From Telopea speciosissima (Eukaryota; Streptophyta; Magnoliopsida; Proteales; Proteaceae), in the NCBI RefSeq assembly GCF_018873765.1, contig NC_057917.1, positions 60,074,464 to 60,138,463 of the forward strand: DNA of 64,000 nt, read 5' to 3'. Numbering within the stretch: position 1 is the first letter of the stretch; every line of letters begins with the position of its first letter. The notes beneath the pieces were generated by a model that was not told the DNA's origin, ran no database searches, and worked only from the letters and a program-made list of their open reading frames with translations. Of this stretch, positions 1 to 11,769 are shown piece by piece. Position numbers and translations under genes: made by a program.

Positions 1-1192
1 CTAAATCTGCTATTTTGGGTTTCAGATCTAATGTTTGTTTGATTACTTTTATTCTAACCATTAGATTTAAGCCATATTTGGGGATTTGAGTGGCCCTACT
101 TAGAATGGTGTTCGATCCAAATTTGAGCCCAATCCAATTCTTGGATTGAACTTAATTTCAGATTTACCAATTGCTAGTTTTTCACACAAAAGAAGAGAAA
201 AGCAGGGTTAAAAGGATTCAAAATTTATAGTTATTGGGTTAGGCTACCTAACCCATTTGGTTGAGCAGCCTAACCTGCATATTTGTCACGGCATCACCTA
301 GGCGTCCAGGTGCCTTCTTGTGTCCAAGGCGACAACACGCCTTGTTTAATGCAAGAAAGGCAACTGCCTTCGACATCTAGGCATCACCTTGTGGCCTTGT
401 GACAGCATCCCTTATATAATATTGACACTTCATGAGTTTATGTTGATGTATGTTTATTACTTTGTTTTTTGATATGCCTATATTATATCCTATGCGTTGT
501 TTATTATACGTTAGTTTTCTCCTATGAGATCATTACTAGCATAATTACATCATATTGCATTGATTTGACTTCTATGTTGCATAATGCATATAAGCATAAT
601 CATATAAAATTAACATTGCTACATACACTGCACACCACAGGCGCCTTGTAGCCCCTCCAACACCTTGGGTCTCCTAGTCACCTTGACAACTATGCTAACC
701 TACATTCAAGAAAAGTGTAAATCTTTCCAACACAAAATGACTTTTGCAACTTGTTCACAATTCTGTCAATGTAATATGCAATGAAGTTTTTCAGCTAAAT
801 TACACTGATCATTATTCCTTGTCCCCACACTGGTTTTGCATAGCTCTCATCGCCTAATTCAATTTCACTCACATCCTCATGACATTGGCCAAGTACCTAG
901 TGAAACATGCCAAAACCAGTGGTGGATTCAAAAACCAAGAGACTGCTGTAGATTAAAGATTATGATGCAGATCCAAGGTTTAAAGTCAAACACATGTGCA
1001 AGGGGGAGAGCCCAACGAGCCCAACCAGTCCAGCCAGCCTACACCCACAAGCCCAGCCCTTGCGGTTGAGCTTGGTCCACTTTAACGGTTTCTATTTTTG
1101 TTAGATTCTACTTTATTATGCTTAGTAGTTAATTATAACCTATTTGTCTTATTACCTATTTAATCTTTCATCCTTCTTTTTTTTTTTTCAAT
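1..1192. other. Intergenic repeat remnants, no gene
   Basis: No coding frame here resembles a known protein. Between about 285 and 695 lie sequences of the type CACCTAGGCG...CTTGACAACTATG, which match the ends of the small MITE-like element at 27472-27596, so this is probably a longer, degraded relative. The rest is AT-rich and unrecognised. A T run at about 1178-1188 precedes the Copia insertion. Confidence 0.4.
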
Positions 1193-1197
1193 CTTTC

Positions 1198-1389
1198 TGT
1201 TAACAAAACTGAAATTGAGAGAATGGCTAGAATAATCGATGTGATTATTCAGCCCTCATATTTATAACTTTCATAAAATAACAAAATTACACTAATAACC
1301 CCATATCGCCGACCATACTAGCTATAGGGAAATAACAATAGAAAAAATACCAAAAATACCCTTATAAGATCCGGTAATACATCTCAACA
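1198..1389 (-). repeat. Copia 3' LTR
   Basis: 192 bp. On the plus strand it begins TGTTAACAAAAC and ends CATCTCAACA. It pairs with 7097-7287, and the polypurine tract abuts its inner edge. Confidence 0.95.
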
Positions 1390-1401
1390 CTCCCCCTCAA
1401 G
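1390..1401 (-). other. Polypurine tract
   Basis: Read on the minus strand this is a run ending TTGAGGGGGAG immediately before the 3' LTR, the usual plus-strand primer of plant Copia elements. It overlaps the last coding part of RNase H, as is common in the superfamily. Confidence 0.85.
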
Positions 1402-1419
1402 TTGGGGCATAGATATCAC

Positions 1420-3588
1420 ACATGCCCAACTTGACTAGACTAGGATAAAACAACTTCCCACTCAACCCTTTGGTGAAGACATCAGCTAATTGATCTCCAG
1501 ACTTCACAAAAGGGATACAAATCTGCCCACTCTCTAACTTCTCCTTGATGAAGTGTCTGTCAATCTCCACATGTTTGGCTGTACCGGATTGTGGGCAATG
1601 CTAATCGCTGCTTTGTTGTCATAGTACAACATCATTGGAAGATGAACAGAACCATGGATATCTAGGAGTAAACTCTGAAGCTACAATAACTCACATATGC
1701 CCTGGGCCATGGTACGGAATTCAGCTTCAGCACTTGATCTTGCCACAACATTTTGTTTTTTACTCCACCATGTTACCAGATTTCCTCCAACAAAAGTACA
1801 ATAGCCGGAGGTTGATTTCCTGTCTGGATTACCACCGCAATCAGCATCTGTATAAGCCTCAATGCGAAGATGGTCATGAGGAGACAAAATGATCCCTTTT
1901 CCTGGAGCTAATTTCAAGTAATGGAGAATACGGAGAACAGCAACCATATGAGTGGAATAGGGATCATGCATGAACTGACTTACTAGGCTTACAGCAATGG
2001 CAATATATGGTCTGGTGTGAGAGAGATAAATCAGTTTTCCCACCAATCGTTGATATCTGCCCTTATCAACAGGTTCACCATCCTTCTCTTGTAGACGGGT
2101 AGTAGCTTCCAAAGGAGTGTCACAAGGATGACAGCCAAACAAACCAGTCTCTAATAGTAAATCTAGAACATACTTTCTTTGGGAGAGAAAGATGCCTTTT
2201 GGAGAATGGGCAACTTCAATCCCAAGAAAATATCTTAGCTGTCCTAGATCTTTTATGTCAAATTCCCGTCCCAAGAAAGCCTTCAGGTGAGAAACTTCAT
2301 CTGCATCATTACCAGTCACAACTATGTCATCAACATAAACTATAAGAAGAGTGACCTTTTCTCCCTTTCGCTTGATGAATAGAGTGTGATCAGCATTACT
2401 CTGTTTGTATCCATAGGAGACTATGGCTTTATGAAACCTACCAAACCATGCCCGTGGGGATTGCTTCAACCCATATAGTGCCCGCTTGAGTCTACAGACT
2501 TTCCCATGGTTCTTGTCAGAGGAAAAACCTGGAGGAACTTCCATATAAACCTCCTCTTCCAGCTCTCCATGAAGGAATGCATTTTTTACATCCAATTGCT
2601 GTAGATCCCAACCAAGGTTGACAGCACAAGATAGTAAAACCCTAACAGTGTTCAACTTCGCAACAGGGGCGAATGTTTCCTGGTAGTCAATCCCATAAGT
2701 CTGAGTGAAGCCTTTGGCCACAAGCCTGGCTTTATATCTATCCACTGTTCCAGCTGGCTTCTGCTTGACAACAAATACCCATTTGCACCCGACTAGTCTC
2801 TTACCCGAAGGAAGAACAACTAGCTCCCATGTCTCATTTTTAAGTAAGGCCGTCATTTCTTCCATCATGGCTGCTTTCCACTTTGGATCTGCAATCGCCT
2901 CCTGCCAATTCTGAGGAATAGAAACAGAGGAAAGAGAAGAAACAAATGCATGATAGGAAGGAGATAAAGCATCATAGGAAACAACATTGGAGGTGGGGTG
3001 TTGGGTGCATGACCTAACGCCTTTACGGACAGCGATAGGTAAATCAAGAGAAAGATCTTTACCAGGTGATGTAGCAGGGTCTGAATCTGGATCAGGTGCA
3101 GACGATTGTAGAGGTGGTATGGTGGTGGTGGCAGTCTCAACCTGTCCTGTGCACTCCTGGGTATATACTTTATCAACAGGGATTTGACTGACTGGTCTAC
3201 GCCCCCCCTGATGAGGAACCACAGTAGGAGCTGAAGTTACAGAGGGCTCCCCCTGAATAGGAGCCGGAAGAATAGCAGACACGTCTTCAAAAACCTGATC
3301 CTGCTCCCCATGAAGAGGTGTCTGAGAATAGTATGACAAGGATTCATGGAAGACAATATCCATGGAGACAAAAGTACGGCGAGTAGGGGGATGATAACAC
3401 TTGTATCCTTTCTGGGTCGTAGAATAGCCCAGAAAAATACACCGAATGCTCCGTGGATCAAATTTCCCATGAGGCCGATGATTGCGAACATAGCAGACAC
3501 AACCAAAAACTTTGGGGGAAACCACAAAGGAGGACGAACCCTGAAGGAGAGCAACGGGGGAACGACCATCAAGGACATGGGTAGGCAC
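1420..3588 (-). pseudogene. Copia pol, RT and RNase H part
   Basis: The open frame 1681-3588 carries the end of integrase, the reverse transcriptase with the YVDD active-site motif (in VYVDDIVVTG), and RNase H with the Copia ending ARSSAEAEFR. The frame ends at 1681 with a TAG exactly where other Copia proteins have tryptophan (GICELL then stop). The coding sequence is still recognisable beyond it to about 1420 (YYDNKAAISIAHNPVQ), followed by a short deletion that shifts the frame before the conserved KHVEIDRHFIK-like stretch. The part is therefore nearly complete but inactive as it stands. Confidence 0.9.
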
Positions 3589-3627
3589 ATGGTTGATTAG
3601 GTAGGCAGCAGTAAGAATGGCATCACT

Positions 3628-5058
3628 TTAGTACTGGGAAGGGACTTGCCGTGCAAACATAATGGCCCGGGCTACCTCAAGGAGATGTCGATTTTTCCTC
3701 TCAGCAACCCCATTCTGGGCAGGTGTGTCAACACAGCTGGTCTGATGGACAATACCATGGGCAGCCAAATAAAGTTGGAACTGAACCTCCATGTATTCTC
3801 TGCCATTATCACTGCGTAAAATGCGCAAGGTGGCATTGAATTGGGTCTGAACCATACGATGAAACAACTGAAAACAGTGGAAGACCTCACTTTTATAGCT
3901 CATCAGGTAAACCCAAGTGGTATGAGTATAACAATCTATAAAAGAGACAAACCATCTATGACCAGAAATGGAATTACAATGGGCAGGGCCCCACACATCA
4001 GAATGAACCAAAGCAAAAGGAGACTCACTTTTTTTATTTATTGAAGAATAACTGGAACGAGTCTGTTTGGCCAAAACACAAGCCTGACATAAAAACTCAT
4101 TCCTATTACAATGTTTGAGTAAGTCCGGAAACAAAAAAGCTAAGGTACTAATGGATGGGTGACCAAGCCGATAGTGCCAGAGATGAAGGTCAGGTGACAA
4201 GGGGGACTGTAAATGATGAGCTATAGAGGAAGCCGAATACAAAGAAGAAGGCTGACCCGTGTCAAGGAAGTAGAGACCACCTTGCATCTTACCACCCCCA
4301 ATCGTGTGCCCCACCTCCAGATCCTGGATAACACAATGAGAAGGGAAAAACGTCAGTTTGCAGTTCAGATCTCTAGTAAGACTACTAATAGACATAAGGT
4401 TGGTAGAAAATGATGGAACATGCAAAACAGATTTCAAGGAAAGGGTAGGAGAGCAGCGTATGGAACCCTTCCCATTAATAGGAGAAAGGGAACCATTAGC
4501 TACTCGAACACTGTCTTTTCCAGAAGATGGAGAATAAAGATGAAACACATGCGAGGAGCCAGTCATATGGTCAGTAGCACCGGAATCTATAATCCAAGGA
4601 TTGGATACAGCCGATGCACACAGACTAGTGACTGGAATACCTGAGGTAAAGTGAGAACCAGAATGGGCAGCAGGTGTAGGTGGCGTAGTAGGAGCAGCGG
4701 AAGAGGCCTGAAGCATGCGACGGAAAGCTAGGAGCTCCTCCTGAGTAAGCCCAATGTCAGGTGAAGGGGCAACAGCGGCAGCGGTAAAAGAATCAGCAAT
4801 ATGAGCCTTGGGTTTGGACTTCCCACGGCCTCTCTTTTCTTCAAAATCAGCAGGCTTCCAATGGAGCTTCCAGCATTGAGCTTTAGTATGATAGAGCTTG
4901 TGGCAATGCTCACACTTGACAGGGCCTTTAGGGGCAGCAGTACCACCATCAGTAGTGGTAGAAGAAGGAACATCGAAAGCAACATGCAAGGCAGACCGAT
5001 CAACAATAGAGGAATGCAACATAGCAGCCCGACGAGATTCCTCATTATGAACCATGGC
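3628..5058 (-). pseudogene. Copia gag end, protease and integrase
   Basis: The frame continues gag after the nested insertion (AMVHNEESRRAAML). In order it shows the nucleocapsid zinc knuckle CX2CX4HX4C (CEHCHKLYHTKAQC), the aspartic protease site DSGATDHM, the integrase H2C2 zinc region (HYRLGHPS ... CQACVLAK), and the integrase core with aspartates in HSDVWGP and SDNGREY and the glutamate in QNGVAERKN. An in-frame TAA at 3628-3630 separates it from the RT part, which is in the same frame, so one nonsense mutation splits pol. Confidence 0.92.
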
Positions 5059-5062
5059 AAAG

Positions 5063-5841
5063 TGATGCAGATTTATCACCAAACTGGGCTTCTTTTATTA
5101 GGAATAAGTCTAGGGTTGGGTTACATACATGTTGGGCCTTTGATCCCATGGGTTTCTAATGTAATAGGCCACTTTTACTGGCCTAAAATATGGGTAAATA
5201 GGTTGCATACGGGATTAGCTCCCATACTTAGTTTTATTTCCATATTTAGCTTTTTATTTGGTGTTTTAAATTGAACCGGTTCAACCAATGGTTCAATTTA
5301 AGTGATTTTATTAGTTTTTCTTTTAGTTGTTTAGTTGGGCTGGATTAGGACTCTATTTTGAGTCTATTTTAGTTTCCTAGTCAGTTTAAGTTAGCTAATA
5401 GGTTAAGGATTGGGTTAGGCCATTCCTTTTTAGTGTCTAATTCTATTTTTGAATATAAGTTTGTAAGGGAGGCCAGCATTGAATACGAATTTGATTAATA
5501 AAAATTAGCTTTATGCTTGCTGCCATTGCTGCTGCTGCTCTTTGTGAGTGTATATCCTTGTGGATCTCAAGGTGGAAGGGATTGGTGGATCTCCAATCGA
5601 CTCCTTGCATCGTGAAGATCGGGAGACCCCATTGTTCATCTTCAAAGCTGCTGCCATTGAAGACCTGCAACAAGTACGAAATTCTGCAACTATTATTCTT
5701 CCTTCTAGAAGGTCACATACAAGGTGATTTTCATGAGAATTCTGCCCAGCCAAATCTAACCATTCGAACCAGCAATCCCTTTTGCGATTGATCCTGTTGT
5801 CTGGCTCCTAGTAGGTCTCCAACCTATCTAGGACTACATTA
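5063..5841 (+). mobile_element. LTR-like insertion inside Copia gag
   Basis: A 779-bp insertion that splits the gag reading frame. Removing it with one copy of the flanking AAAG (5059-5062 and 5842-5845) rejoins gag in frame. Its ends are TGATGCAG and CTACATTA. The same ends and long internal similarity (for example GGTGGATCTCCA and CATCTTCAAAGCTG) recur in the 1297-bp element at 47147-48443. It has no coding capacity and no internal repeats, which suits a solo LTR or a non-autonomous retroelement; the ends are not the canonical TG...CA. The ends form an imperfect 8-bp inverted repeat (TGATGCAG / TAATGTAG). Confidence 0.75.
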
Positions 5842-5845
5842 AAAG

Positions 5846-6468
5846 GCCTGTTCCAGGGTGGGAAATGGAGACTGGCCAAGCACCTGAACCCGAATAGGAT
5901 CAAACTCCATATTTAGGCCTGCCAAAAAATCATAGACACGTATTTTGTCGACGTGTTTGCGATAGGCAGCCAGATTAGTAGCAGTAGAGGGCTGATAGTC
6001 GGAGTATTGATCCAATTGCTGCCATAAGTTTTTGAGGGCAGCATAGCACTTGGAGACAAAGAGTTCCTGTTGGGCAGTCCCATTAGCCTTTTTCCGAATC
6101 ACATAGACCTGGGCATCATTCCCAGTGCGACCATAAGTCTCTTTGGCACCATTCCATATAGCCTGGGCTGTTTCCAGAAGAAGAAAATTATCTGATATAT
6201 CCCCTTGCATAGAATGAATCAGGTAGGACATCACCATTGCATCATTAGATAACCACTTGTTGAGTGGAGAACCTTCTTCTTCAGGTTTGGTAGTTGTCCC
6301 GAGAAGATGGCCAGTAAAGCCACGGCCAGCTATGGTCAAATAGGTAGACCGAGACCACTTCAGGTAGTTGGAGCCATCAAGCTTGATGGGGGCAGCAAGA
6401 GGCAGTAAATCAGTCCGGGGCTGTCCATCGATGCCAGAAGAGGCTGAAGAAGAATCAGAACCAGTCAT
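5846..6468 (-). pseudogene. Copia gag, N-terminal part
   Basis: Starts at ATG 6466-6468. It encodes a gag of the UBN2 type: the region DGSNYLKWSRSTYLTIAGRG (about residues 32-50) and the tryptophan-rich stretch IWNGAKETYG are typical of plant Copia gag. Residues run to LEQAF at the insertion and resume at AMVHNEESRR around 5058. The long leader 6469-7083 carries no convincing coding sequence. Confidence 0.9.
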
Positions 6469-7083
6469 GGTAGCAAGGAACCACAGTCTTCAATAAGCAG
6501 CAACCTTCCAAAAAAGCCCAAAAAAAATCCCTGGAATCTATATAGGGAGAAATTGATTGCAAGAGAAAGGGGCTGTAATGAGGCCAAAAAATCCCAGATA
6601 TTGAGGCAGGTAATGAAGTCGAATGAAGGCAGCAAGGGTGCCAATCAGAGGCAGCAACAACCAGCAGCCCAACCCCAATATCGATTAGCGTCAGGGTTTT
6701 GAAAAAAACCCTGAGAAGAGAGATCGATAAGGGGGAGGAGTCTTCAAACAATCTGATGAAGAGAGAGGGGCCGAGAGCACTATCAGAAGAAGATTCTCCA
6801 AGGGAAGAAGCAGCCGAAACACCTGCAGAGGCCTGATCTTCAAAAAAAGGCAGAATCTTCAAATCGCAGATAGGCCTGCAGCTCCAATCGATCTGAAAAA
6901 TTGCATAAATGGAGGTAGGTGGGGCAGCAGCTAGATCATTATGATCACCTCCTTAGTGCTGCCCTGATGGGAGAAGAAGAACCAAAAGAAGAAGAAGAGA
7001 GAAGCTCGAGGGAGGGAGGGAAGGGAGGAAATTCAAATGAAGGGAGGGTGGTGAGTTTTGAAAACCTAGATCAGAGGTTATTT

Positions 7084-7096
7084 GGCTTTGATGCCA
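7084..7096 (-). other. Primer binding site, initiator Met tRNA
   Basis: On the minus strand TGGCATCAAAGCC follows the 5' LTR directly. It differs at two positions from the usual TGGTATCAGAGCC complementary to the 3' end of initiator methionine tRNA. Confidence 0.8.
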
Positions 7097-7287
7097 TGTT
7101 AACAAAACTGAAATTGAGAGAATGGCTAGAATAATCGATGTGATTATTCAGCACTCATATTTATAACTTTCATAAAATAACAAAATTACACTAATAACTC
7201 CATATAGCCGATGATACTAGCTATAGGGAAATAACAACCGAAAAATACCAAAAATACCCTTATAAGATCGGGTAATACATCTCAACA
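7097..7287 (-). repeat. Copia 5' LTR
   Basis: 191 bp, same ends as 1198-1389. It is followed on the plus strand by the second CTTTC target-site copy (7288-7292). Confidence 0.95.
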
Positions 7288-7292
7288 CTTTC

Positions 7293-9030
7293 ATTTGTCA
7301 TTTCTCCCCTCTCTTTTTTCAGTTCTCATCCCATGCCTCATCCCTTTTTTTTCCCATCTTTTCATTCCCCTGTTTTGTTTAGACCTCAGTTTACCTACTT
7401 TGTTTTGTTTGGATCCATGTAGCCGACCCCATTAAGTTGGGATAAGGCTGAGTTTGTTGATGTTGTTTGTTGTAGGAGAAATGAGATATGTTTCTATTTC
7501 ATAGCAGTTTTTACTTTTTGAGAAGTCTATGCTGTAAAGGAACATCCTTTCCACGCAAGGAAAGATCTATGTTGCTATTTTCATCAAAGTCATTAAATAA
7601 GAGAAGGGCTCACTACAAGCCCAACGATTTTGACAAAACCTATGCCATTATGCTGTTTTCTCATGTGTGAAGCAGGAAGGTTTGTGAGAAGCAGAAAACC
7701 TACGGAAAGGCTAGTGGTGGCTGGTGAGAGACTAGCAAGGCTTGAGTGAGAAGCTACTGTCATATCCCTTTTGTCTATTGGTTTGTTTCTATTATTTCAG
7801 TTCTGTTCCAGTGCATCCAAGTAAGTATATGAGACTATTTTTCTTTAATCTAAGACTGTTTGAAGGCTGACTGAGGACATATTCAGCTGTGCCACATGTC
7901 AACCTTAATTCTGAAGTTTCTATTGGTCTTAAGCTTACTTGTGGTTCCCTGTTTCTGTTGCTATTTGACTGCAACTTTAAGGTACTGTTATCTCAGCATC
8001 TAGCCCTTGGAACTCAGAGATATTTTGGGGTTTCTAACTGGTATTCATACCCAGCCTTCGACCCAAGTTGGAGCTTGATCAGCCTTGTGGATAGGGAATT
8101 ACTGGTGGTTACTAAATTCTGCTATCTAGTTTATATTCTGTTGAGTTGATGAACTGTGGAATCTGGCCATCGGAATAAGTTGGACTTGGATCTTATATAT
8201 TGTGTTCTACATGATGAATGGAGGACTCAATCATTGTTTGATGTTGTTTTGCTTTGTGGATGTGAAATTATAGCCATGTTTCTAATTCAAAATTTTGGTT
8301 TCTATTTTGATTCATCTATGCATACTTCTATATCCAACCATTGGATGGGAATCAAACTTTGATGGTTTGGAGTACTAAGGGAGACCTAGTTTCGATAGTG
8401 ATTTGGGACTGTTCTGAGATTTATTTGGGAGCTATGAAAGATCTCCAACTGCTGGTTTAAGCTCCTATGATTCTGCTTGTGGGTACTGTACCAAAATCAA
8501 GGACAGCAATAAGCAGTACCAACGAGCTCACGGTTAGAGAGACCTTAACCCTACTATGGGAGACAATGTTTATTAATAGATAACAAGCCACTTAACCCTA
8601 TGTAGACAATAAGGAGAATAGACAGTAAGTATGAAACATAAACAGCAACTTTAACAGGTAGGATTTTGAAACCTAGCTAGTGTTGGGCTTAATCGATTAG
8701 ATTAAGTTTATTCCAGAAATTTAAACTGAGCTCCTTTATCAACAGTCAAGCATGATCTCATATGAGTTGAAACATGAAAAATACTCTCATAATGCAATTA
8801 ATATTCTGCTGTACCAAAAATGTATCAGGTATACAAATTACATGTTACAGGGTTAATACTCTTGACGACAAACCTGTTATAGATAATCAATTGAGTAAAC
8901 CCTAATCCTTGATATGCAAATATTCTCTCAGAAGGATCCACAAGGCTACAAAGGCCTCTACACGTAGGAAAATTTTCATGATTGAAGAATAAAAAGTACT
9001 TGTCCCAAGTAAATAAAACAACCTACAGGC
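7293..9030. other. Intergenic, RTE LINE tail, no gene
   Basis: Positions 7411-7475 hold ATCCATGTAGCCGACCCC...GGGATAAGGCT followed by TTG-rich sequence. This is the common 3' tail of plant RTE-type LINEs, seen again at 21310-21372 (opposite strand) and at about 34420-34466. The rest of the stretch has only short unrelated open frames. The last few hundred bases should include the 3' UTR of the DOMON gene on the minus strand. Confidence 0.5.
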
Positions 9031-11769
9031 CTATCTGCTAAGAGGTTCTAGTTGTACTTCCATTCTTTCAGAAGAATGCGACTCTTGTTCCATAAATGTT
9101 CTGTGTGAGGGTAAAAGATCAGTAGAATCATCTTCTTCTGTGTTCCCCAACACCCAATTGCTTTTACCTATGCTTCGGTCTCTTTTCCTTCTCTTTATCT
9201 CAGAGTGCTCTAAGCACACAACTAATAATGCACCCAGCAAAAACCAAACTATCAAAGCCCAACTCAGTCCATGAACATTTTCACCACCATATCTGTCTCC
9301 TAAATGCTTCATCCCACTAATAAGTGCTGCAATCCCAGCAACAATAGCACATCTCCCAGCAATCACATGGATATACTCCCAAAGGACTCTTCCTCCTGAC
9401 GATACTTCTCCATTAGCAGGTTTTTTAGGCCTTAGATAGGCATTCACTGGCTGTATACAGAGCAAAATTATAGCAGTAACTCCAAATTTAACATGTACAG
9501 AGTTAATGAAGAAACCTCGTAGCTCAGCAGCAGCAAAAAGAACGCCAAGTAGAACAATTGCTAAACCTGAGTACTGCAAATAGACATGAGTCTGGTACCA
9601 CCCGTCACCCTTCAAATGTTTCAAGTACCTAGCTGCCAATATTCCACCTGGAAGCAGGATACCCCAAGCAACAAACATCATAAACCCATGTACAGCCAAA
9701 ACAGGTCGTAAATCCTCGTCAGCCTCTGCTGACCCACGCATAAGCATCACTCGAACGGGCCTACTGCTTGTAACAGAATGCATATTTCTCTCACTTAGAT
9801 GGTCTTCTGACCACCGAGCACCCATGGCCCAAACAAGTTTAAGAGGAGTCGTTGGATCAATAATATTGTTGCATTCTGGTCTGTCGCTTCGGCTACAGGA
9901 AAGATCTAAGGGACGAGTAAATTCAAAAGTGATGATGCCATTTTCAGACTTGCATCTTGCATATGTTATATTCTCATTAGTTGGATGCACACTCAGGGCA
10001 TCCTTTCCATCAATCCAGTAAGTGCTTACCCGACCTTGGCCACTGTTGTCAATCCAACCAACATAGGCATAGCTATTCACCATTCCGCTACCAATAGCTA
10101 TTGCCAGATAACCACTTTTCTTCTCACCCCGTGCAGCAATGGATATTGAACTATCTGACAATGTCCAAAATAAAGTAACTTGCTGATCGTCCAGAATAAC
10201 ACTGTTATTGTACATATCAGAGAGCCCACCATCAACCACCTGAACTCTCCAGCCCATTTTCTCTTCATACAGTGAGTGATAATAAACTTGGTCTGGAGTA
10301 TTCCGATCAGGAATCCAATCTAACTCCATAGGACTGGCTGGAACTCCCTCAGCTTCTGGTCCTCCAGCATAGATAACCTCAGACTTGTTTCTGGAGGTTG
10401 CATTCCCACCAATTGGATCAGAAGTAATGTAGAGTGCAACATCATGCCCAGCTTGTATAGAAAATTTTACTGGAACCCCCCTTTCTACCCTCAATACAGG
10501 AGCCTCCTTCTTGTTAATGTAGAGAACTTTGGAAGGATTGGGAGGATTTGGGTAGTGCAATGCTGGGCCTGTGACAACAACCAGTGGGGTCTTTCCATCT
10601 GCAAAAATAAGATCCTGATCCTCCCTGTCTTCTGCCTCTATTGGTCCAAAGCAATCATTCACCTGCTCTGAAACATTGAGAACCAGGTATCCATAAGACA
10701 CAAGCCGAGGACCACCATGGTTTTGGGGAAGGTAATATGGACGGAGAGCATCAGGAGGCCTTATCAATCCTAGAGCCCAAATCACAGTCATGTTGTTGGT
10801 ATGATTCACAGGTACGTCATACTTCTTGTCAACTGATTTGAGAGGCCGCTGATAACGAATAAAGGACACTCCATCCTTCCTGTGACCATAAACCAACCTG
10901 GTGTTGTTCACCAATCCAATGGGATCAGATCCCTCGTAGATGGTGTCGGGACAAACGCCCTGGACTGTGCCGTCCTTGCTCAGTAAGCATTCACTGTACT
11001 TGGTAATGTAATAATCATCAGCAAAAGGCATACCTTCCTCCGTAAACCCGGTCACAGCAACGTCAGCATGAAGCATTGGCCCAGAAGAGGACTTCGGATC
11101 TGCCCAGCCAAAAGCCATATAGTATTGAGAGCCTTGAGCTGCCTCAAGACCTATATCGATCAAATCCTCCTCGGGTCTCAACGACCACCTGAGACGGTAC
11201 TTCTTTGCGAGCGTCCTGCAGTTATCGAACATCGTCGGCTGTTTGTAAACCCTATTCTTCGCAGTACTCGAATTGGTTGCAATCGATGAAGCCGGTGCTA
11301 AATCAGGAGTCGAAGACTCTGTATCATTTCCAGAGCTTCCAAGCAAAGCATGACCAAAATCCGAATCAGTTGGCTCGTCCCAAACAGCAACCACTTTGAT
11401 CTGATCCCACGTAACATTCTTCTTCAGATGAACTACAAAACTATCGTTTTTATAAGTCCTATTCAACTTGTCATCAGAGATCACGAACCCCATCGTCAAA
11501 TTTTCAAAACTATCGCCGAGGGCACCCCACCAGTGAACATCAGATCCCTCCATCATATCAAATTCGCTTACATTAAACGAACAATTATCAATCAACCTAA
11601 TCACCCCTCTCAGCTGGTGCTGAACCATAACAAATTCCGTTTCGTATCCCACCAGAGAACTATTCTTGGAGCAGCTTCCACTCGAATCAGCATTGCACAA
11701 CACAAACAACAAATACGAATAGAAGAACAAACAAGATCCAAACCTTAAAAACCCAAACTTAACCGCCAT
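9031..11769 (-). CDS. DM13, DOMON and cytochrome b561 membrane protein
   Basis: An intronless gene of 912 aa. The frame extends six codons upstream, but only through a TTG; the first ATG (11767-11769, context AATGGCG) gives an N-terminus with a hydrophobic signal peptide (FFYSYLLFVLC). In order: a DM13 domain (about residues 30-145), a first DOMON domain (about 180-320), a second DOMON domain (about 480-660), and a C-terminal cytochrome b561 region (about 680-860) with five membrane spans. The four histidines expected to bind two hemes are visible in LAVHGF, QTHVYLQ, VHVKFG and EYIHV. The family (Arabidopsis At5g54830 type, similar length) is thought to move electrons from ascorbate across a membrane; the exact role is not established. 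Many N-glycosylation sequons fit an extracellular N-terminal part. No frame damage seen. Confidence 0.95.
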   Translation of the reverse strand: MAVKFGFLRFGSCLFFYSYLLFVLCNADSSGSCSKNSSLVGYETEFVMVQHQLRGVIRLIDNCSFNVSEFDMMEGSDVHWWGALGDSFENLTMGFVISDDKLNRTYKNDSFVVHLKKNVTWDQIKVVAVWDEPTDSDFGHALLGSSGNDTESSTPDLAPASSIATNSSTAKNRVYKQPTMFDNCRTLAKKYRLRWSLRPEEDLIDIGLEAAQGSQYYMAFGWADPKSSSGPMLHADVAVTGFTEEGMPFADDYYITKYSECLLSKDGTVQGVCPDTIYEGSDPIGLVNNTRLVYGHRKDGVSFIRYQRPLKSVDKKYDVPVNHTNNMTVIWALGLIRPPDALRPYYLPQNHGGPRLVSYGYLVLNVSEQVNDCFGPIEAEDREDQDLIFADGKTPLVVVTGPALHYPNPPNPSKVLYINKKEAPVLRVERGVPVKFSIQAGHDVALYITSDPIGGNATSRNKSEVIYAGGPEAEGVPASPMELDWIPDRNTPDQVYYHSLYEEKMGWRVQVVDGGLSDMYNNSVILDDQQVTLFWTLSDSSISIAARGEKKSGYLAIAIGSGMVNSYAYVGWIDNSGQGRVSTYWIDGKDALSVHPTNENITYARCKSENGIITFEFTRPLDLSCSRSDRPECNNIIDPTTPLKLVWAMGARWSEDHLSERNMHSVTSSRPVRVMLMRGSAEADEDLRPVLAVHGFMMFVAWGILLPGGILAARYLKHLKGDGWYQTHVYLQYSGLAIVLLGVLFAAAELRGFFINSVHVKFGVTAIILLCIQPVNAYLRPKKPANGEVSSGGRVLWEYIHVIAGRCAIVAGIAALISGMKHLGDRYGGENVHGLSWALIVWFLLGALLVVCLEHSEIKRRKRDRSIGKSNWVLGNTEEDDSTDLLPSHRTFMEQESHSSERMEVQLEPLSR

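Larger units (their letters stand above)
1198..7287 (-). mobile_element. Copia LTR retrotransposon, disabled
   Basis: A structurally complete Ty1/Copia element on the minus strand. Two LTRs (1198-1389 and 7097-7287) start TG and end CA, and are flanked by a perfect 5-bp TSD, CTTTC (1193-1197 and 7288-7292). Next to the 5' LTR is an initiator-Met-tRNA type primer site, and next to the 3' LTR a G-rich polypurine tract. The order gag, zinc knuckle, protease, integrase, reverse transcriptase, RNase H is the Copia order. By eye the LTRs differ at about eight substitutions and one indel in 191 bp (roughly 4%), a moderately recent insertion. It cannot make a full polyprotein: gag is split by a 779-bp nested insertion, there are at least two in-frame stops in pol, and RNase H has a frameshift. 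Short LTRs fit several Copia lineages; I do not assign one. Confidence 0.95.

Noticed and set aside
2705..4644. Plus-strand open frames of 66-74 codons and longer overlapping the Copia pol
   Set aside because: They are antisense shadows of the RT and integrase coding sequence, with no protein-like pattern.
6455..6862. A 135-codon minus-strand frame upstream of gag
   Set aside because: It lies in the Copia leader, starts at the gag ATG region in another frame, and resembles no known protein.
9824..11748. Plus-strand frames inside the DOMON gene
   Set aside because: Shadows of a 912-codon real gene on the other strand.
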